Shown here in pieces: positions 18,170-28,800 of a DNA stretch of 64,000 nucleotides. The translations under genes and the position numbers were made by a program. Under the pieces are notes generated by a model, which was not told where the DNA came from, searched no databases, and saw only the letters and a list, made by a program, of their open reading frames with translations. This DNA comes from JAMQKA01 sp043951865 (GTDB lineage Bacteria; Bacteroidota; Rhodothermia; Balneolales; Balneolaceae). How positions within the stretch are numbered: position 1 is the stretch's first letter; every line of letters begins with the position of its first letter. The stretch lies in contig NZ_JBINJF010000012.1 in assembly GCF_043951865.1 (NCBI RefSeq), forward strand, positions 67,871 through 131,870. The letters are read 5' to 3'.

Positions 18170-19648
18170 ATGACAACCATAGATGTAGTTATATTTTTTG
18201 GCTATTTAATCGGGATCACCATTTTCGGCAGTTCTTTTTATAGGAAAAATAAAACCTCATCTGCTTTTACCCTGGGAGACAATCAGATCCCGGGTTGGGT
18301 GATCGGGATGTCAATATTTGCGACCTTTGTCAGCAGTATCAGTTATCTTGCCCTGCCGGGTGAAGCCTATATGTCCAACTGGAATGCGTTTGTCTTTAGC
18401 CTCTCCATACCTATCGCCATCGTGGTTGCACTATATTTTTTTGTGCCGCATTATCGTAAAATTAACAGCCCATCGGCCTATACCTATATGGAGAACCGAT
18501 TCGGTTCCTGGGCCAGGATCTATGTATCTACCTGTTACCTGCTCACACAGTTAATGCGAATCGGGGTGATTTTGTACCTGTTAGCACTAGCTATCCATGC
18601 CATTTTTGGGTGGGATATTGCCACTATTATTATAGTAACGGGACTTACAGTCATAATCTATTCAGTACTTGGGGGAATTCAGGCCGTAGTATGGACCGAT
18701 GCAATACAGGGCATCATTCTCATAGCAGGAGCGCTCTTTTGTATCGGCTATATCCTGGTGTATTTGCCGGGTGGCCCGGAGCAGCTATTCGCGGTGGCAA
18801 TGGAGCACGATAAATTCAGCCTGGGGAGTTTCGATCTGAATGTATTTGAGTCCACGTTCTGGGTGGTCCTGATCTATGGCACGTTTATTAACCTGCAGAA
18901 TTATGGGATTGATCAAAACTATGTTCAGCGATATGTAGCTGCGCGGAACGATGAAGAGGCCCGTCGTTCTGTACTGTATGGCGGACTTCTTTACATACCT
19001 GTTTCTGCATTTTTCCTGTTTATCGGTACAGCGCTGTACACATTTTATTCTACTTCTGCAGGGCAAATACCTGCCGATTTGATGGAAGCCAGCCGGAGTG
19101 ATCGGATATTTCCCTATTTCATTGTCCATGAACTTCCTGCCGGTATCACTGGGCTTCTTATCGCCTCTATTTTTGCGGCGGGAATGAGCACGATTTCAAC
19201 CAGCCTGAACAGTTCGGCAACCGTATTCCTTACTGACTACTATGAGCGCTTCTTTAAGCGTGAGGCTACCGACAAAGATTCAATGCAGGTACTGTATATC
19301 TCCTCACTGTTGGTGGGAACCGTTGGAATAGGAATAGGACTTTCTTTGATCAATGTCACGAGTGCCCTGGATGCCTGGTGGAAACTATCTTCAATATTTA
19401 GCGGGGGTATGCTCGGATTATTTCTGCTGGGCATATTCACCCGCAAAAAGAATGTAAAAGGCGCCATAACGGGGGTAATAGCAGGTATACTGGTGATAAT
19501 GTGGCTGAGCCTCTCCAAATTGTTTCAACTTGAGGAAACACTGGGTTATCAAATTCATTCATATTTAACCATTGTTCTTGGCACCACCGTAATTTTTTTG
19601 GTTGGATTTTTAATGTCTTTAATGAGAAGTAACTCCACGTCTTCTTAA
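18170..19648 (+). CDS. Sodium:solute symporter (SSS family), sugar uptake
   Basis: 492 residues with about 13 hydrophobic segments. It has the SSS hallmarks 'SISYLALPGEAY', 'YTYMENRFG', 'GGIQAVVWTDAIQG' and 'LLIASIFAAGMSTISTSLNSSATV'. It imports a small sugar with sodium across the inner membrane. It is the first gene of an operon with an aldolase, kinase and isomerase, so it should carry the monosaccharide that this pathway consumes (L-fucose, D-arabinose or a related sugar). Confidence 0.92.
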   Translation: MTTIDVVIFFGYLIGITIFGSSFYRKNKTSSAFTLGDNQIPGWVIGMSIFATFVSSISYLALPGEAYMSNWNAFVFSLSIPIAIVVALYFFVPHYRKINSPSAYTYMENRFGSWARIYVSTCYLLTQLMRIGVILYLLALAIHAIFGWDIATIIIVTGLTVIIYSVLGGIQAVVWTDAIQGIILIAGALFCIGYILVYLPGGPEQLFAVAMEHDKFSLGSFDLNVFESTFWVVLIYGTFINLQNYGIDQNYVQRYVAARNDEEARRSVLYGGLLYIPVSAFFLFIGTALYTFYSTSAGQIPADLMEASRSDRIFPYFIVHELPAGITGLLIASIFAAGMSTISTSLNSSATVFLTDYYERFFKREATDKDSMQVLYISSLLVGTVGIGIGLSLINVTSALDAWWKLSSIFSGGMLGLFLLGIFTRKKNVKGAITGVIAGILVIMWLSLSKLFQLEETLGYQIHSYLTIVLGTTVIFLVGFLMSLMRSNSTSS

Positions 19649-19727
19649 ATAATGACAAAGTCAGTTCCTGTATGTTTAATTTGTCATCTACAACAATTAT
19701 AACTTAATAACAATATTTCAATTTAAT

Positions 19728-20660
19728 ATGTATAGTATTGAAGGAATAGTCCCCCCAATGATTACTCCACTTCTAAATGAAGATGCATTGGACCATAAAG
19801 GAATAGAGAAGTTGGTAGATCATCTCATTTCCGGAGGAGTAAATGGTTTGTTTCTTCTGGGGACTACAGGTGAGAGCCCAAGTTTGACGCAATCATTGCG
19901 CTTTGAATTATTAGAGACTGCTTGTAACAGGGTAAATGGCCGTATCCCTGTTTTAGTAGGACTCATGGATACTTCTTACAAGGAGTCCGTTGATGTGGCA
20001 GAAAAAGCAAAGGAATTAGGCGTAAAAGCAGTGGTACTGGCCCCTCCAAGTTTTTATAAAATAAATCAGGAGGAGCTGTACAATCTGGTTGTTAATATGC
20101 TTGATGATATTTCCTTACCAATGTATTTGTACAATAATCCTGGTGTTACGCAAGCCTCTTTTGACTTGGAAACGGTGGGTAAACTGTTAACAAGAGAGGA
20201 AATCCTGGGAATTAAGGACAGCTCGGGAGATATGAAATACTACCAGCAATTGATGGAGTACACGCAGGATTCAAATACTGCTTTGTATATGGGACCGGAA
20301 GAATTATTAATGGAGTCACTGCTTTTGGGCGGTAACGGAGGAATTCCAGGGGGAGCTAATATTTTTCCAGAATTATATGTCAACATGTATAAATCTGCAT
20401 CATCTGGAGATTTGAAAAGGGCACTGGTATTACAGCGAGAGATTATGAAAATAAGCAAAGTTGTATATAGCGGAGCTGGTTATGGAGCCGGTAATGTGAT
20501 TAATGGTATTAAATGTGCGCTCAAAAGCCTGGATATTTGTAATGATTATGTTGCCAAACCTCTAAGTCAAGTTGATGCTGAGAAGGCAGAAAAAATCGAG
20601 AATTTAGTTGGTACTATACTGACAACTGTGGAAGATTTGGAAACTGAGGTCGAAAAATAA
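19728..20660 (+). CDS. DapA/NanA-superfamily aldolase
   Basis: 310 residues of the class I pyruvate-aldolase superfamily (dihydrodipicolinate synthase, N-acetylneuraminate lyase, 2-keto-3-deoxy-aldonate aldolases). Visible elements: 'GTTGE' at 45-49 (phosphate/carboxylate loop), the catalytic Tyr in 'YLYNNPG' (about 133-135), and the Schiff-base Lys163 in 'GIKDSSGD'. In an operon with an isomerase and a sugar kinase it is unlikely to be lysine-pathway DapA. A 2-keto-3-deoxy-sugar-acid aldolase or a sialate-lyase-like enzyme is more likely. It does not fit the standard fucose path, which uses a class II FucA aldolase. Confidence 0.85.
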   Translation: MYSIEGIVPPMITPLLNEDALDHKGIEKLVDHLISGGVNGLFLLGTTGESPSLTQSLRFELLETACNRVNGRIPVLVGLMDTSYKESVDVAEKAKELGVKAVVLAPPSFYKINQEELYNLVVNMLDDISLPMYLYNNPGVTQASFDLETVGKLLTREEILGIKDSSGDMKYYQQLMEYTQDSNTALYMGPEELLMESLLLGGNGGIPGGANIFPELYVNMYKSASSGDLKRALVLQREIMKISKVVYSGAGYGAGNVINGIKCALKSLDICNDYVAKPLSQVDAEKAEKIENLVGTILTTVEDLETEVEK

Positions 20661-20678
20661 ATTAACCCACCTAATAAA

Positions 20679-22370
20679 ATGTCTGATTCATATTTCATAG
20701 GCTGCGATGTTGGTACGGGGTCAGCAAGGATTGGCATTTTTAATCAGATGGGAAAAATGGTAGCTATGCATTCTCATCCGATTAAGATGTGGCGTCCCAG
20801 AGCAGACTTTGTTGAGCAGTCTTCCGATGATATATGGGATGCCTGTTGTAGGTCAATAAAGGAGGTGCTTAATAAAAGCGATATCAGACCCAAACAGGTA
20901 AAGGGTGTAGGCTTCGATGCGACTTGCTCATTAGTGGCTTTAGGAGAATATGACAAACCAATACCGGTAAGCCCAGATGGACCGGATCATCAAAATGTAA
21001 TGGTGTGGATGGATCACAGGGCAAGTAAAGAAGCTGATGAGATTAATAATACCAATCAAGAAGTACTCCGCTATGTGGGTGGGACCATCAGTCCGGAAAT
21101 GGAAACCCCTAAGCTACTGTGGTTAAAAAGGAATAATCCGGATACCTGGAGTAAGGCAACCAGATTTTTTGACTTGGCTGACTATTTGGTGTATAGAGCT
21201 ACCGGAACTGATGTAAGATCGGTATGTACGACGACGTGCAAATGGACCTATCTGGCTCATGAAGACCCGGTTTCAGAGGACAATGTAGGCAGGTGGGACA
21301 ATAGCTATTTCAGGGAAATAGGGCTGGAAGATTTGACAGATGAAGAATATGACAGAATTGGGAGAATAGTTAAACCTGTAGGTGATTCTGTTGGTAACGG
21401 TCTTACCGAAGAGTCAGCCTTGCAAATGGGCCTGCGACCAACTACGTCCGTAGGAGTTTCCATTATAGACGCCCATGCAGGCGGGTTGGGACTTTTGGGA
21501 ATGGAATTGGAGCAAGATGGACATGAAGGCAACAAACTGAAGTTGGAAGATCGTATTGCCTTGATCGGAGGTACCTCCAGCTGCCATATGGCTGTTTCTC
21601 AGGAACCTAAGTTCCTTGATGGTGTTTGGGGGCCTTATTATTCTGCTATGATACCGAAGATGTGGTTGAATGAGGGTGGACAATCTGCTACCGGGGCTTT
21701 AATAGATCATATCATTTTTTCATCGGATAAATCGGAAACGTTAAAAGAGATTTCTGAGGAAGAGGATAAAACGGTTTATGAAGTACTTAATGAAAAGCTA
21801 TATGAGTTAGCAGAAGAAAGGAACTTCGATGATGTTGGAATGCTCACGAGGGACCTCCATGTGTTGCCCTATTTCCACGGAAACCGATCACCCAGAGCGG
21901 ATCCTTCCCTGCTTGGCAGTATTTGTGGATTGCGCTTGTCGAATACTATAGAAGACCTGGCACTTAAATATTTGGCCACCATCCAGGCCATAGCCTATGG
22001 TACCTGTCACATTATTGAGACTATGAATAATAATGGGTATTCAATTGCGAAAATAATGGCCACAGGCGGGGGAACGAAAAATGACCTGTTTCTGAAAGAA
22101 CATGCAGATATATGCAGATGTGATATTATACTACCCAGGGAGAGAGAAGCGGTTTTGCTGGGCGGTGCTGTTTTGGGTTCTGTTGCCTCAGGACATTACA
22201 CGTCTGTTACTAAAGCCATGGTGGAGATGAATCATGCGGGAAGAAAAATCACTCCTGATAATAATGGCGTGCAAGCATATCACGATGCTAAATATGAGGT
22301 GTTCCTGAAGATGTATGATGACGAAATTTCTTATTTCAACATTATGGATCAGAAATTGCAGAAAGCATAA
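20679..22370 (+). CDS. FGGY-family pentulose kinase (D-ribulokinase type)
   Basis: 563 residues with an actin-like ATPase fold. Key motifs are 'GCDVGTGSARIGIF' at the start, 'GFDATCSLV', 'VMWMDHRA', 'SIIDAHAGGLG', 'GGTSSCHM', 'GPYYSAMIP', 'LNEGGQSATG', 'HGNRSPRADP' and 'MATGGGTKNDLF'. These match the branch containing human FGGY and yeast YDR109C, characterised as D-ribulokinases, better than bacterial FucK. Next to a FucI-type isomerase, which also converts D-arabinose to D-ribulose, the enzyme would make D-ribulose-5-phosphate. L-fuculose is the alternative substrate. It follows the aldolase by 18 bp. Confidence 0.92.
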   Translation: MSDSYFIGCDVGTGSARIGIFNQMGKMVAMHSHPIKMWRPRADFVEQSSDDIWDACCRSIKEVLNKSDIRPKQVKGVGFDATCSLVALGEYDKPIPVSPDGPDHQNVMVWMDHRASKEADEINNTNQEVLRYVGGTISPEMETPKLLWLKRNNPDTWSKATRFFDLADYLVYRATGTDVRSVCTTTCKWTYLAHEDPVSEDNVGRWDNSYFREIGLEDLTDEEYDRIGRIVKPVGDSVGNGLTEESALQMGLRPTTSVGVSIIDAHAGGLGLLGMELEQDGHEGNKLKLEDRIALIGGTSSCHMAVSQEPKFLDGVWGPYYSAMIPKMWLNEGGQSATGALIDHIIFSSDKSETLKEISEEEDKTVYEVLNEKLYELAEERNFDDVGMLTRDLHVLPYFHGNRSPRADPSLLGSICGLRLSNTIEDLALKYLATIQAIAYGTCHIIETMNNNGYSIAKIMATGGGTKNDLFLKEHADICRCDIILPREREAVLLGGAVLGSVASGHYTSVTKAMVEMNHAGRKITPDNNGVQAYHDAKYEVFLKMYDDEISYFNIMDQKLQKA

Positions 22371-22397
22371 AGACAATTTAAAACAACGAGTTCAACT

Positions 22398-24218
22398 ATG
22401 TCTGAAGTAACAATTTCAAAGACGATGGAACCGCACCAGAGATTAATCGGATCACAGCCGAAAGTAGGAATACGACCCGTTATTGATGGCAGGGAAGGAG
22501 GGGTTCGTGAGTCAATGGAAAATCAAACCATGAATATGGCTAAACGAGCGGCTGAGTTTGTATCTGCGAATGTGACCCATTCCAATGGTCTGCCGGTTGA
22601 ATGCGTTATTGCGGATACCTGTATCGGAGGGGTGGCTGAATCGGCTCAGGCAGCCACGAAATTTGAGGAAGAAGGTGTTGGTTTGACATTAACCGTTACC
22701 CCATGTTGGTGTTATGGTTCAGAAACGATGGACATGGATCCGTTGCGACCGAAGGCCATTTGGGGTTTCAATGGAAGTGAGCGCCCCGGTGCCGTGTATC
22801 TGGCGGCAACTAAAGCGGCACATGATCAGAAAGGGTTGCCCGTATTCAGCATTTATGGGAGCGAAGTACAGGATAAAGATGACGAAACAATACCGGAAGA
22901 TGTCCAGGAGAAAATTTTACGATTTGTAAAAGCTGGATTAACAGTCGCCCAGATTAAAGGTAAATCATACCTCTCTATTGGTTCCGTCTCAATGGGTATA
23001 GCCGGATCTATGATACAGCAGGATTTTTTTGAAGACTACTTGGGAATGCGGTGTGAGTCGGTCGACATGTCGGAACTGACTAGGCGTATTCAAGAAGAGA
23101 TTTATGATAAAGAGGAGTTTGAACTGGCCATGCAATGGGTGCAGCTGTACTGTGAAGAAGGAGAGGATATAAATCCTGCCGATAAGCAGTTTAGTCGAGA
23201 GCAAAAAGATAAAATATGGGAGACCGTTGTAAAGATGACACTCATTATTCGGGATCTGATGGTTGGCAATCCCAGCCTGGAAGATATGGGCTATGGAGAA
23301 GAAGCGCTGGGCCATAATGCAATTGCTTCCGGTTTCCAGGGACAACGCCAGTGGACCGATCATTTTCCAAATGGTGATTTCTCAGAAGCGATATTGAATT
23401 CCTCGTTTGACTGGAATGGAATCAGGCAACCCTACATCGTGGCTACGGAAAATGATACGCTGAATGCTGTTTGTATGCTGTTTGGTCACCTGTTGACTAA
23501 TCGGGCTCAAATTTTCGGAGATATTCGTACTTATTGGAGTCCTGATTCTGTAAAAAGGGTAACAGGTAAAGAATTATCAGGAAAGGCCCAAAATGGGATT
23601 ATTCATTTTCTTAACTCTGGATCGGCTACGCTGGATGGAACCGGCCGACAAACGAAAAATGGAGATCCGGTCATGAAACCATATTGGGAAATTGACCCGG
23701 AAGAGGCCGAGGCCTGCCTGGAAGCAACTCGATGGTGTCCTGCGAACCAGGAATATTTCAGAGGTGGAGGTTTCTCCTCTCAATTTCTTACAAAAGGCGA
23801 AATGCCGGTAACCATGACGCGGATTAACATTATAAAGGGACTGGGACCGGTTTTACAGATTGCTGAAGGATTTGCTGTGAACATAGATCCTGATATTCAT
23901 GAAACATTGAACAGGAGAACCGACCCGACCTGGCCAACCACATGGTTTGTACCAAACCTGACAGGGACCGACGTCTTTAATGATGTGTATTCAGTAATGA
24001 ATAACTGGGGGGCCAATCACGGAGTTTTGAGCTACGGCCATGTTGGCGATGAATTTATTACGCTCGCTTCCATGCTTCGAATTCCTGTAGCCATGCATAA
24101 TGTGCCAAGAGAGCGCATTTATAGACCGAGTGCATGGGCGGCTTACGGTACTAAAGACTTAGAGAGTGCCGACTTCCGGGCATGCAAAGGATTTGGTCCA
24201 TTATATGAGAAATCGTAA
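22398..24218 (+). CDS. fucI: L-fucose (D-arabinose) isomerase
   Basis: 606 residues, clearly homologous along the whole length to E. coli FucI ('GIRPVIDGREGGVRESME', 'TVTPCWCYGSETMDMDP', 'IWGFNGSERPGAVYLAA', 'WPTTWFVPNLTG', 'NWGANHGVLSYGHVG'). The Mn2+ ligands are present: Glu in 'VATENDTLN', Asp in 'FGDIRTYWSP', His in 'GANHGV'. It interconverts L-fucose and L-fuculose, and D-arabinose and D-ribulose. It is the last gene of the AraC-linked operon, followed by a terminator. The N-terminus is about 15 residues longer than in E. coli. Confidence 0.97.
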   Translation: MSEVTISKTMEPHQRLIGSQPKVGIRPVIDGREGGVRESMENQTMNMAKRAAEFVSANVTHSNGLPVECVIADTCIGGVAESAQAATKFEEEGVGLTLTVTPCWCYGSETMDMDPLRPKAIWGFNGSERPGAVYLAATKAAHDQKGLPVFSIYGSEVQDKDDETIPEDVQEKILRFVKAGLTVAQIKGKSYLSIGSVSMGIAGSMIQQDFFEDYLGMRCESVDMSELTRRIQEEIYDKEEFELAMQWVQLYCEEGEDINPADKQFSREQKDKIWETVVKMTLIIRDLMVGNPSLEDMGYGEEALGHNAIASGFQGQRQWTDHFPNGDFSEAILNSSFDWNGIRQPYIVATENDTLNAVCMLFGHLLTNRAQIFGDIRTYWSPDSVKRVTGKELSGKAQNGIIHFLNSGSATLDGTGRQTKNGDPVMKPYWEIDPEEAEACLEATRWCPANQEYFRGGGFSSQFLTKGEMPVTMTRINIIKGLGPVLQIAEGFAVNIDPDIHETLNRRTDPTWPTTWFVPNLTGTDVFNDVYSVMNNWGANHGVLSYGHVGDEFITLASMLRIPVAMHNVPRERIYRPSAWAAYGTKDLESADFRACKGFGPLYEKS

Positions 24219-24285
24219 ATAGTTAGTTATACAATTCTTATAGATAACCCTTCCCTCCAACTAATATCCCTTATTCCCTAACGAA

Positions 24286-24320
24286 ACTCTCAACCCCTTG
24301 ATTGGGATTGGGAGTATTTT
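24286..24320 (+). terminator. Terminator after fucI
   Basis: The arm ACTCTCAACCCC pairs with GGGATTGGGAGT (one mismatch, one G-T pair) around a short loop and is followed by TATTTTGT. It lies 70 bp after the fucI stop and separates the sugar operon from the LacI gene. The rest of 24219-24555 is AT-rich leader for lacI. Confidence 0.6.
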
Positions 24321-24555
24321 GTATAGAAGATCATTTCTGATATATTTGCAACGAATTAGCGGTCACCATTTTGTTCTGAAACAAATCAATCTATTATATT
24401 GCATCAATTTTTTTATTATTGCGAATATTACGATTTGAGTTTTTTAGTTAGGTTAAATCTTTAATAAAAAGATAAAGATTGTCCACCCGTTAGTACTTTT
24501 TAATAATCGGTGATCTTACCTTTAAAACCTTTTTGTGTACGGTATTTAGTATCTT

Positions 24556-25587
24556 ATGAGTAAAAATGTATCAATAAAGACTATTGCAAAGGAATCAGGA
24601 TATTCAGCAACGACCGTATCGAGGGTAATTAATGGCCATACAAAAAAGTATAGAATTAGTGATGAGGCCAAAGAAAAAATTTTAAAGATAGCCAAAGAGT
24701 ATAATTACAAGGCCAATCCTGTAGCGGTTAATCTTAGGCTTAAAAAAAGTTATACTATTGGCTTGGTTATTCCCAGCCTGGATAATCCTTTTTTTGTAAA
24801 TGTAACAAGTTTGTTAAACAGGGAGCTTACTAAAAGGGGGTATAATATTATCCTTACTGAGAGCTATGATGAACCGGGGACAGAAAAGGAAATGATTATG
24901 CAGCTTTTAGAACGGAATGTGGATGGCGTTTTATTAATACCTAGTCAAGGAAATACAGAAAATGTAGAATTGTTAGAAGAAACAATAAGTAGTGGCGTTC
25001 CCATACTTTGCATTGATAGGTATATTAAAAATTCAAAAATTCCTTTTATAACGACTGATAACCAATATGGTGCTTATATAGGGGTAAAACACCTTATTGA
25101 AAATGGGCATAAGAAGATTGCTTGTATTCAAGGTCTGCCGGACTCTACTCCAAGTGAGGATCGGAAAAAGGGATACTTGTCAGCCTTAGATGAATTCGAT
25201 TTAGAGCCTTTTTATATCGGAGGTGATGAATTTAGCTACATGTGTGGCTATAGGGAAACCCAAATATTGTTACAAAAAAAAGATCTACCCACTGCAATTT
25301 TTGCAATGAGTAGTAACATAGCACTCGGTGTGATGAAGGCGGTTGAAGAGAATGGTTATTCGATACCAGAAGATTTATCTATTGTAGGGTTTGATAATTA
25401 TGAATTTCTAGATCATATTAAAGTACCTTTAACTAGCATAGCTCAGCCTATAGATGAGATTAGTCATATTGCAGTTAAGGTGTTGCTCGATTATGTAGAT
25501 GGGAAAATGGATGATTCCGACTGGGAAAACCCAAGTTTGAAACCCAGTATGATTCTGAGGGATTCGGTATTAGATTTGACTAGTTAA
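24556..25587 (+). CDS. LacI-family transcriptional regulator
   Basis: 343 residues. The N-terminal helix-turn-helix is 'VSIKTIAKESGYSATTVSRV' with the hinge helix around 'YKANPVAVNLR'. The periplasmic-binding-protein-like sensor starts at 'YTIGLVIPSLDNPFF' and includes 'GVLLIPSQG', 'CIDRYI', 'FITTDNQYGAYIG' and 'LSIVGFDNYEF'. Three palindromic sites lie between its 3' end and the downstream SusC gene, so it very probably represses the nucleoside/ribose locus. The ligand is likely ribose, a nucleoside or a derivative. Confidence 0.96.
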   Translation: MSKNVSIKTIAKESGYSATTVSRVINGHTKKYRISDEAKEKILKIAKEYNYKANPVAVNLRLKKSYTIGLVIPSLDNPFFVNVTSLLNRELTKRGYNIILTESYDEPGTEKEMIMQLLERNVDGVLLIPSQGNTENVELLEETISSGVPILCIDRYIKNSKIPFITTDNQYGAYIGVKHLIENGHKKIACIQGLPDSTPSEDRKKGYLSALDEFDLEPFYIGGDEFSYMCGYRETQILLQKKDLPTAIFAMSSNIALGVMKAVEENGYSIPEDLSIVGFDNYEFLDHIKVPLTSIAQPIDEISHIAVKVLLDYVDGKMDDSDWENPSLKPSMILRDSVLDLTS

Positions 25588-25609
25588 CAAATTTTTTTTA
25601 GTCTGTATA

Positions 25610-25625
25610 GCACAAACGATTGAGC
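25610..25625. promoter_or_regulatory. LacI-type operator, site 1 (imperfect)
   Basis: GCACAAACGATTGAGC is a 16-bp imperfect palindrome of the same design as sites 2 and 3, with the central CG typical of LacI operators. It lies 22 bp after the regulator's stop codon. Confidence 0.6.
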
Positions 25626-25690
25626 AGGTGGTGAAAATAGTGGGATTTTTCTATATATCCTACCGAAAATTAAATGTTAATTTTTTTATT

Positions 25691-25716
25691 CAAATGCACA
25701 AACGATTGTGCATTTG
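25691..25716. promoter_or_regulatory. LacI-type operator, site 2
   Basis: Arms CAAATGCACAA and TTGTGCATTTG flank a centre ACGA; only the central bases break the symmetry. The core GCACAAACGATTGTGC matches site 1 at all but one position. Confidence 0.8.
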
Positions 25717-25746
25717 AATAGTTGTTATTTTCGTTCTTTTTTTAAA

Positions 25747-25778
25747 TATAAATAGCACAATCGATTGTGCTATTTATA
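25747..25778. promoter_or_regulatory. LacI-type operator, site 3 (perfect palindrome)
   Basis: A perfect 32-bp palindrome with core GCACAATCGATTGTGC, flanked by TATAAATA and its complement. It is 38 bp before the SusC start, so binding would block the promoter. The centres of sites 2 and 3 are about 59 bp apart. Confidence 0.85.
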
Positions 25779-25816
25779 GAATCTGCTAACGGGATAAATC
25801 AAAAATCAGTAATAAT

Positions 25817-28800
25817 ATGAAAAGGCTACTACTAATATTCGGGATTATGTTATGGAGTTACTCTCAGTTGTGGGGGCAAACAGTATCTGGACAAATCACT
25901 GATCAAAGCAATGGTGATCCATTACCAGGGGTAAATGTGGTCGTGAAAAACAGTACAACAGGTACAGCAACCAATTCTGAGGGTAACTATGAGCTTGAAG
26001 TTCGGAGTCTTCAGGATACACTTGTTGTATCATTTGTCGGATTTGAAAGAAAGGAAATACCCATTGATGGTCGCACCACAATTAATATTCAACTTGTACC
26101 GCGCGTTTATGAGGGAGATGAATTGGTTGTAAGTGGATATCAGGTTCAACGAAAAGTGGATGTTACGGGTGCTGTATCAATTGCGGAAACAGAAGACTTT
26201 GAGAATAGTCCTACAAGTAATCCAATAAAATCACTTCAAGGTAGTGTCCCAGGATTATTTATTAATACAAATGGGGATCCAGCAGGAGGAGCAGAAGTCA
26301 GAGTACGGGGCGTTAGTACACTTAATAATAATGATCCTCTCTACGTAATTGATGGTGTGCCAACCAAGCAAAGTGCTTTTGATATACTTAATCCAAATGA
26401 TATTGAATCAATACAGGTACTTAAGGATGCAGCTTCAGCATCGATTTATGGGGCAAGGGCTTCAAATGGTGTTATAGTTGTGACCACCAAACAGGCGGAA
26501 GAGAATGCATTTCAGGTCGATTATAGCTCGAAATTTACTCATTCTGCCTATACTACTAAGCCAAGTATGTTGGATACAAAAGGTCGTGCAAGAGTACAGT
26601 GGCAAGCTACAGTAAATGATGGTGGTGATCCTGATGAGATCCCAATTGTGGAATATGATTGGGAGAGAAAATCGGATGGAACAGCAGTTCTGAATAGTAT
26701 AACTATACCAGAATATATCACCGAAGGTGTGCCAACAGCTAATACCGATTGGTTTGAGGCAATGACCAGAGACGGTTTTATACAGGAGCATAATCTTTCA
26801 GTATCAACCGGAGGAGAAAGAGGAGGGGCTGTACTTTCCTTGAGATACTACAAGGATGAATACATAATGAAATTTAACAATTATGAGAAAGTGTCCGCCC
26901 GTATCAATTCACACCATAATTTTTTAGATGGAGATATAAAAATTGGAGAAAATCTGACCATTTCTAATGGTGTGGACAATGGATATGGCGGTGTGCCATT
27001 TGCTAATGCATGGCAAATAAGACCAATGTTACCTGTTAGAACAGAAGATGGTAGCTATTCTGGTCCAGTCACAGGAGATTTTGTAGATCAGGAAAACCCT
27101 GTAATGCTGTTAGATTACAACCAATGGGACAAAACGGGATCAGTAAATATGTTTGGAAATGTCTATGCAGATATCTCTTTACTGGAAAACTTGACCATGA
27201 GTAACTCTTTTGGGATAGACTGGATTAATAGTCACAGTAGGGATATACAGAGAACGTTTAATACTGGTTTTATTAGTCGTGAAACAAATTCTTTAGAGAA
27301 CTTTAAAAGCGAATCGTTCAACTGGAATTTAAGTTCCACGTTACAATATGATCTTCAGTTAAACAATCACAATACTACATTTTTAGCTGGTGTCGAGGCT
27401 ACAAGAAATCAGTATTCTAACAACTTTTCTTATCGTGAAGATTTTGCAGTAGAGACAGAAAACTATATGGTGGAAAATGCTGGAAGTGGTAGGCAAAGCG
27501 TTGGTGGTTCTAGAACTGGTTCAGCACTACTATCTTATTTCGGTAAGATAAACTATGTCTTCAATAATAAATACTTAGCATCAGCTACTTTTCGTTATGA
27601 TGGTTCATCCAGATTCGGTAGTAATAACAGGTACGGGACGTTCCCTTCATTATCAGCTGGTTGGAGATTGGGTAATGAGAGTTTTATAAGTAACAACCTT
27701 CAGGTTATATCTGAGTTAAAGTTCAGAGCCTCTTGGGGCGTTACGGGTAATCAAGAGATATCGGATATAGCTAGGTATACGATATATAGAACTCACTATG
27801 GTGAAGATGCAGTAGCATTTAATTCAAGCAATGGTACTGCTTATGATTTGAACGGAGCAGACTCAGGTCCTTTGCCTTCTGGATTTCGTAAGACTCAGAC
27901 TGGAAATAGTAATTTAAAGTGGGAGGAGACCGAAGAGTTTAATCTAGGACTGGATTTTGGATTATTTGAAGATAAATTAACAGGATCCATTGATGTTTTT
28001 GAACGTAACACAGAAGATATCTTAATATCTCCTGATTATATAGCAGTTAGAGGAGAGGGAGGTAACCGTTTCGTCAATGGAGCCTCAGTTGAGACAACTG
28101 GTGCAGAATTTTTTATCGAATATAGAAATCAAGCCGGGGAATTTAATTATTCGATCAGGGGTAATGTTGGCCACTACAAGGATAAGATAACAGAATTACC
28201 AGCAGATGTAGTAGATTCATATCCTGGAAATTCTGAAAAAACAATTTTGGGCCAATCAATGAATTCCCATTTTGGATATGTATATGACGGGATCTTCCAA
28301 AACCAGCAGGAGGTTGATGAACATGCAGATCAGACTGGTAAGGGAGTTGGGAGGATACGTTACAAGGATTTAAATGGTGATGGTGTCATTACTCCTCTGG
28401 ATCAAAAATATTTGGGCACCTCAACAGCGGATTATGAGTACGGTCTTAATCTTCAAGCTAGTTATAAAAAATTCGATGTTAGAGTTTTCTTACAGGGTGT
28501 GCTAGGTCGTGAAGTATATAACCAGTTTAAGAGGCGGACGGATTTTGCTTCATTATGGGCCGGTACAAATTATGGTACACGCATGTTAGATGCCTGGACT
28601 CCATCAAATAGAGATACTTTTATTCCTGCAGCCACTTTAACTGATAGTAATAATGAAGGGCGTGTTTCAACCTATTTTATTGACAATGGTTCTTACCTAA
28701 AACTCAGGCAGATCAGTCTTGGCTACACTCCCAATAATTTTCTTGGCACAAGAAGTATAAGACTATTTGTTACTGGTGAAAATCTTTTAACAGTAAAAGA

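Noticed and set aside
16900..24218. Canonical sialic-acid catabolic operon (NanA with sialidases)
   Set aside because: The aldolase could be NanA-like, but NanK/NanE/NagA/NagB are missing and FucI plus a pentulose kinase dominate the operon.
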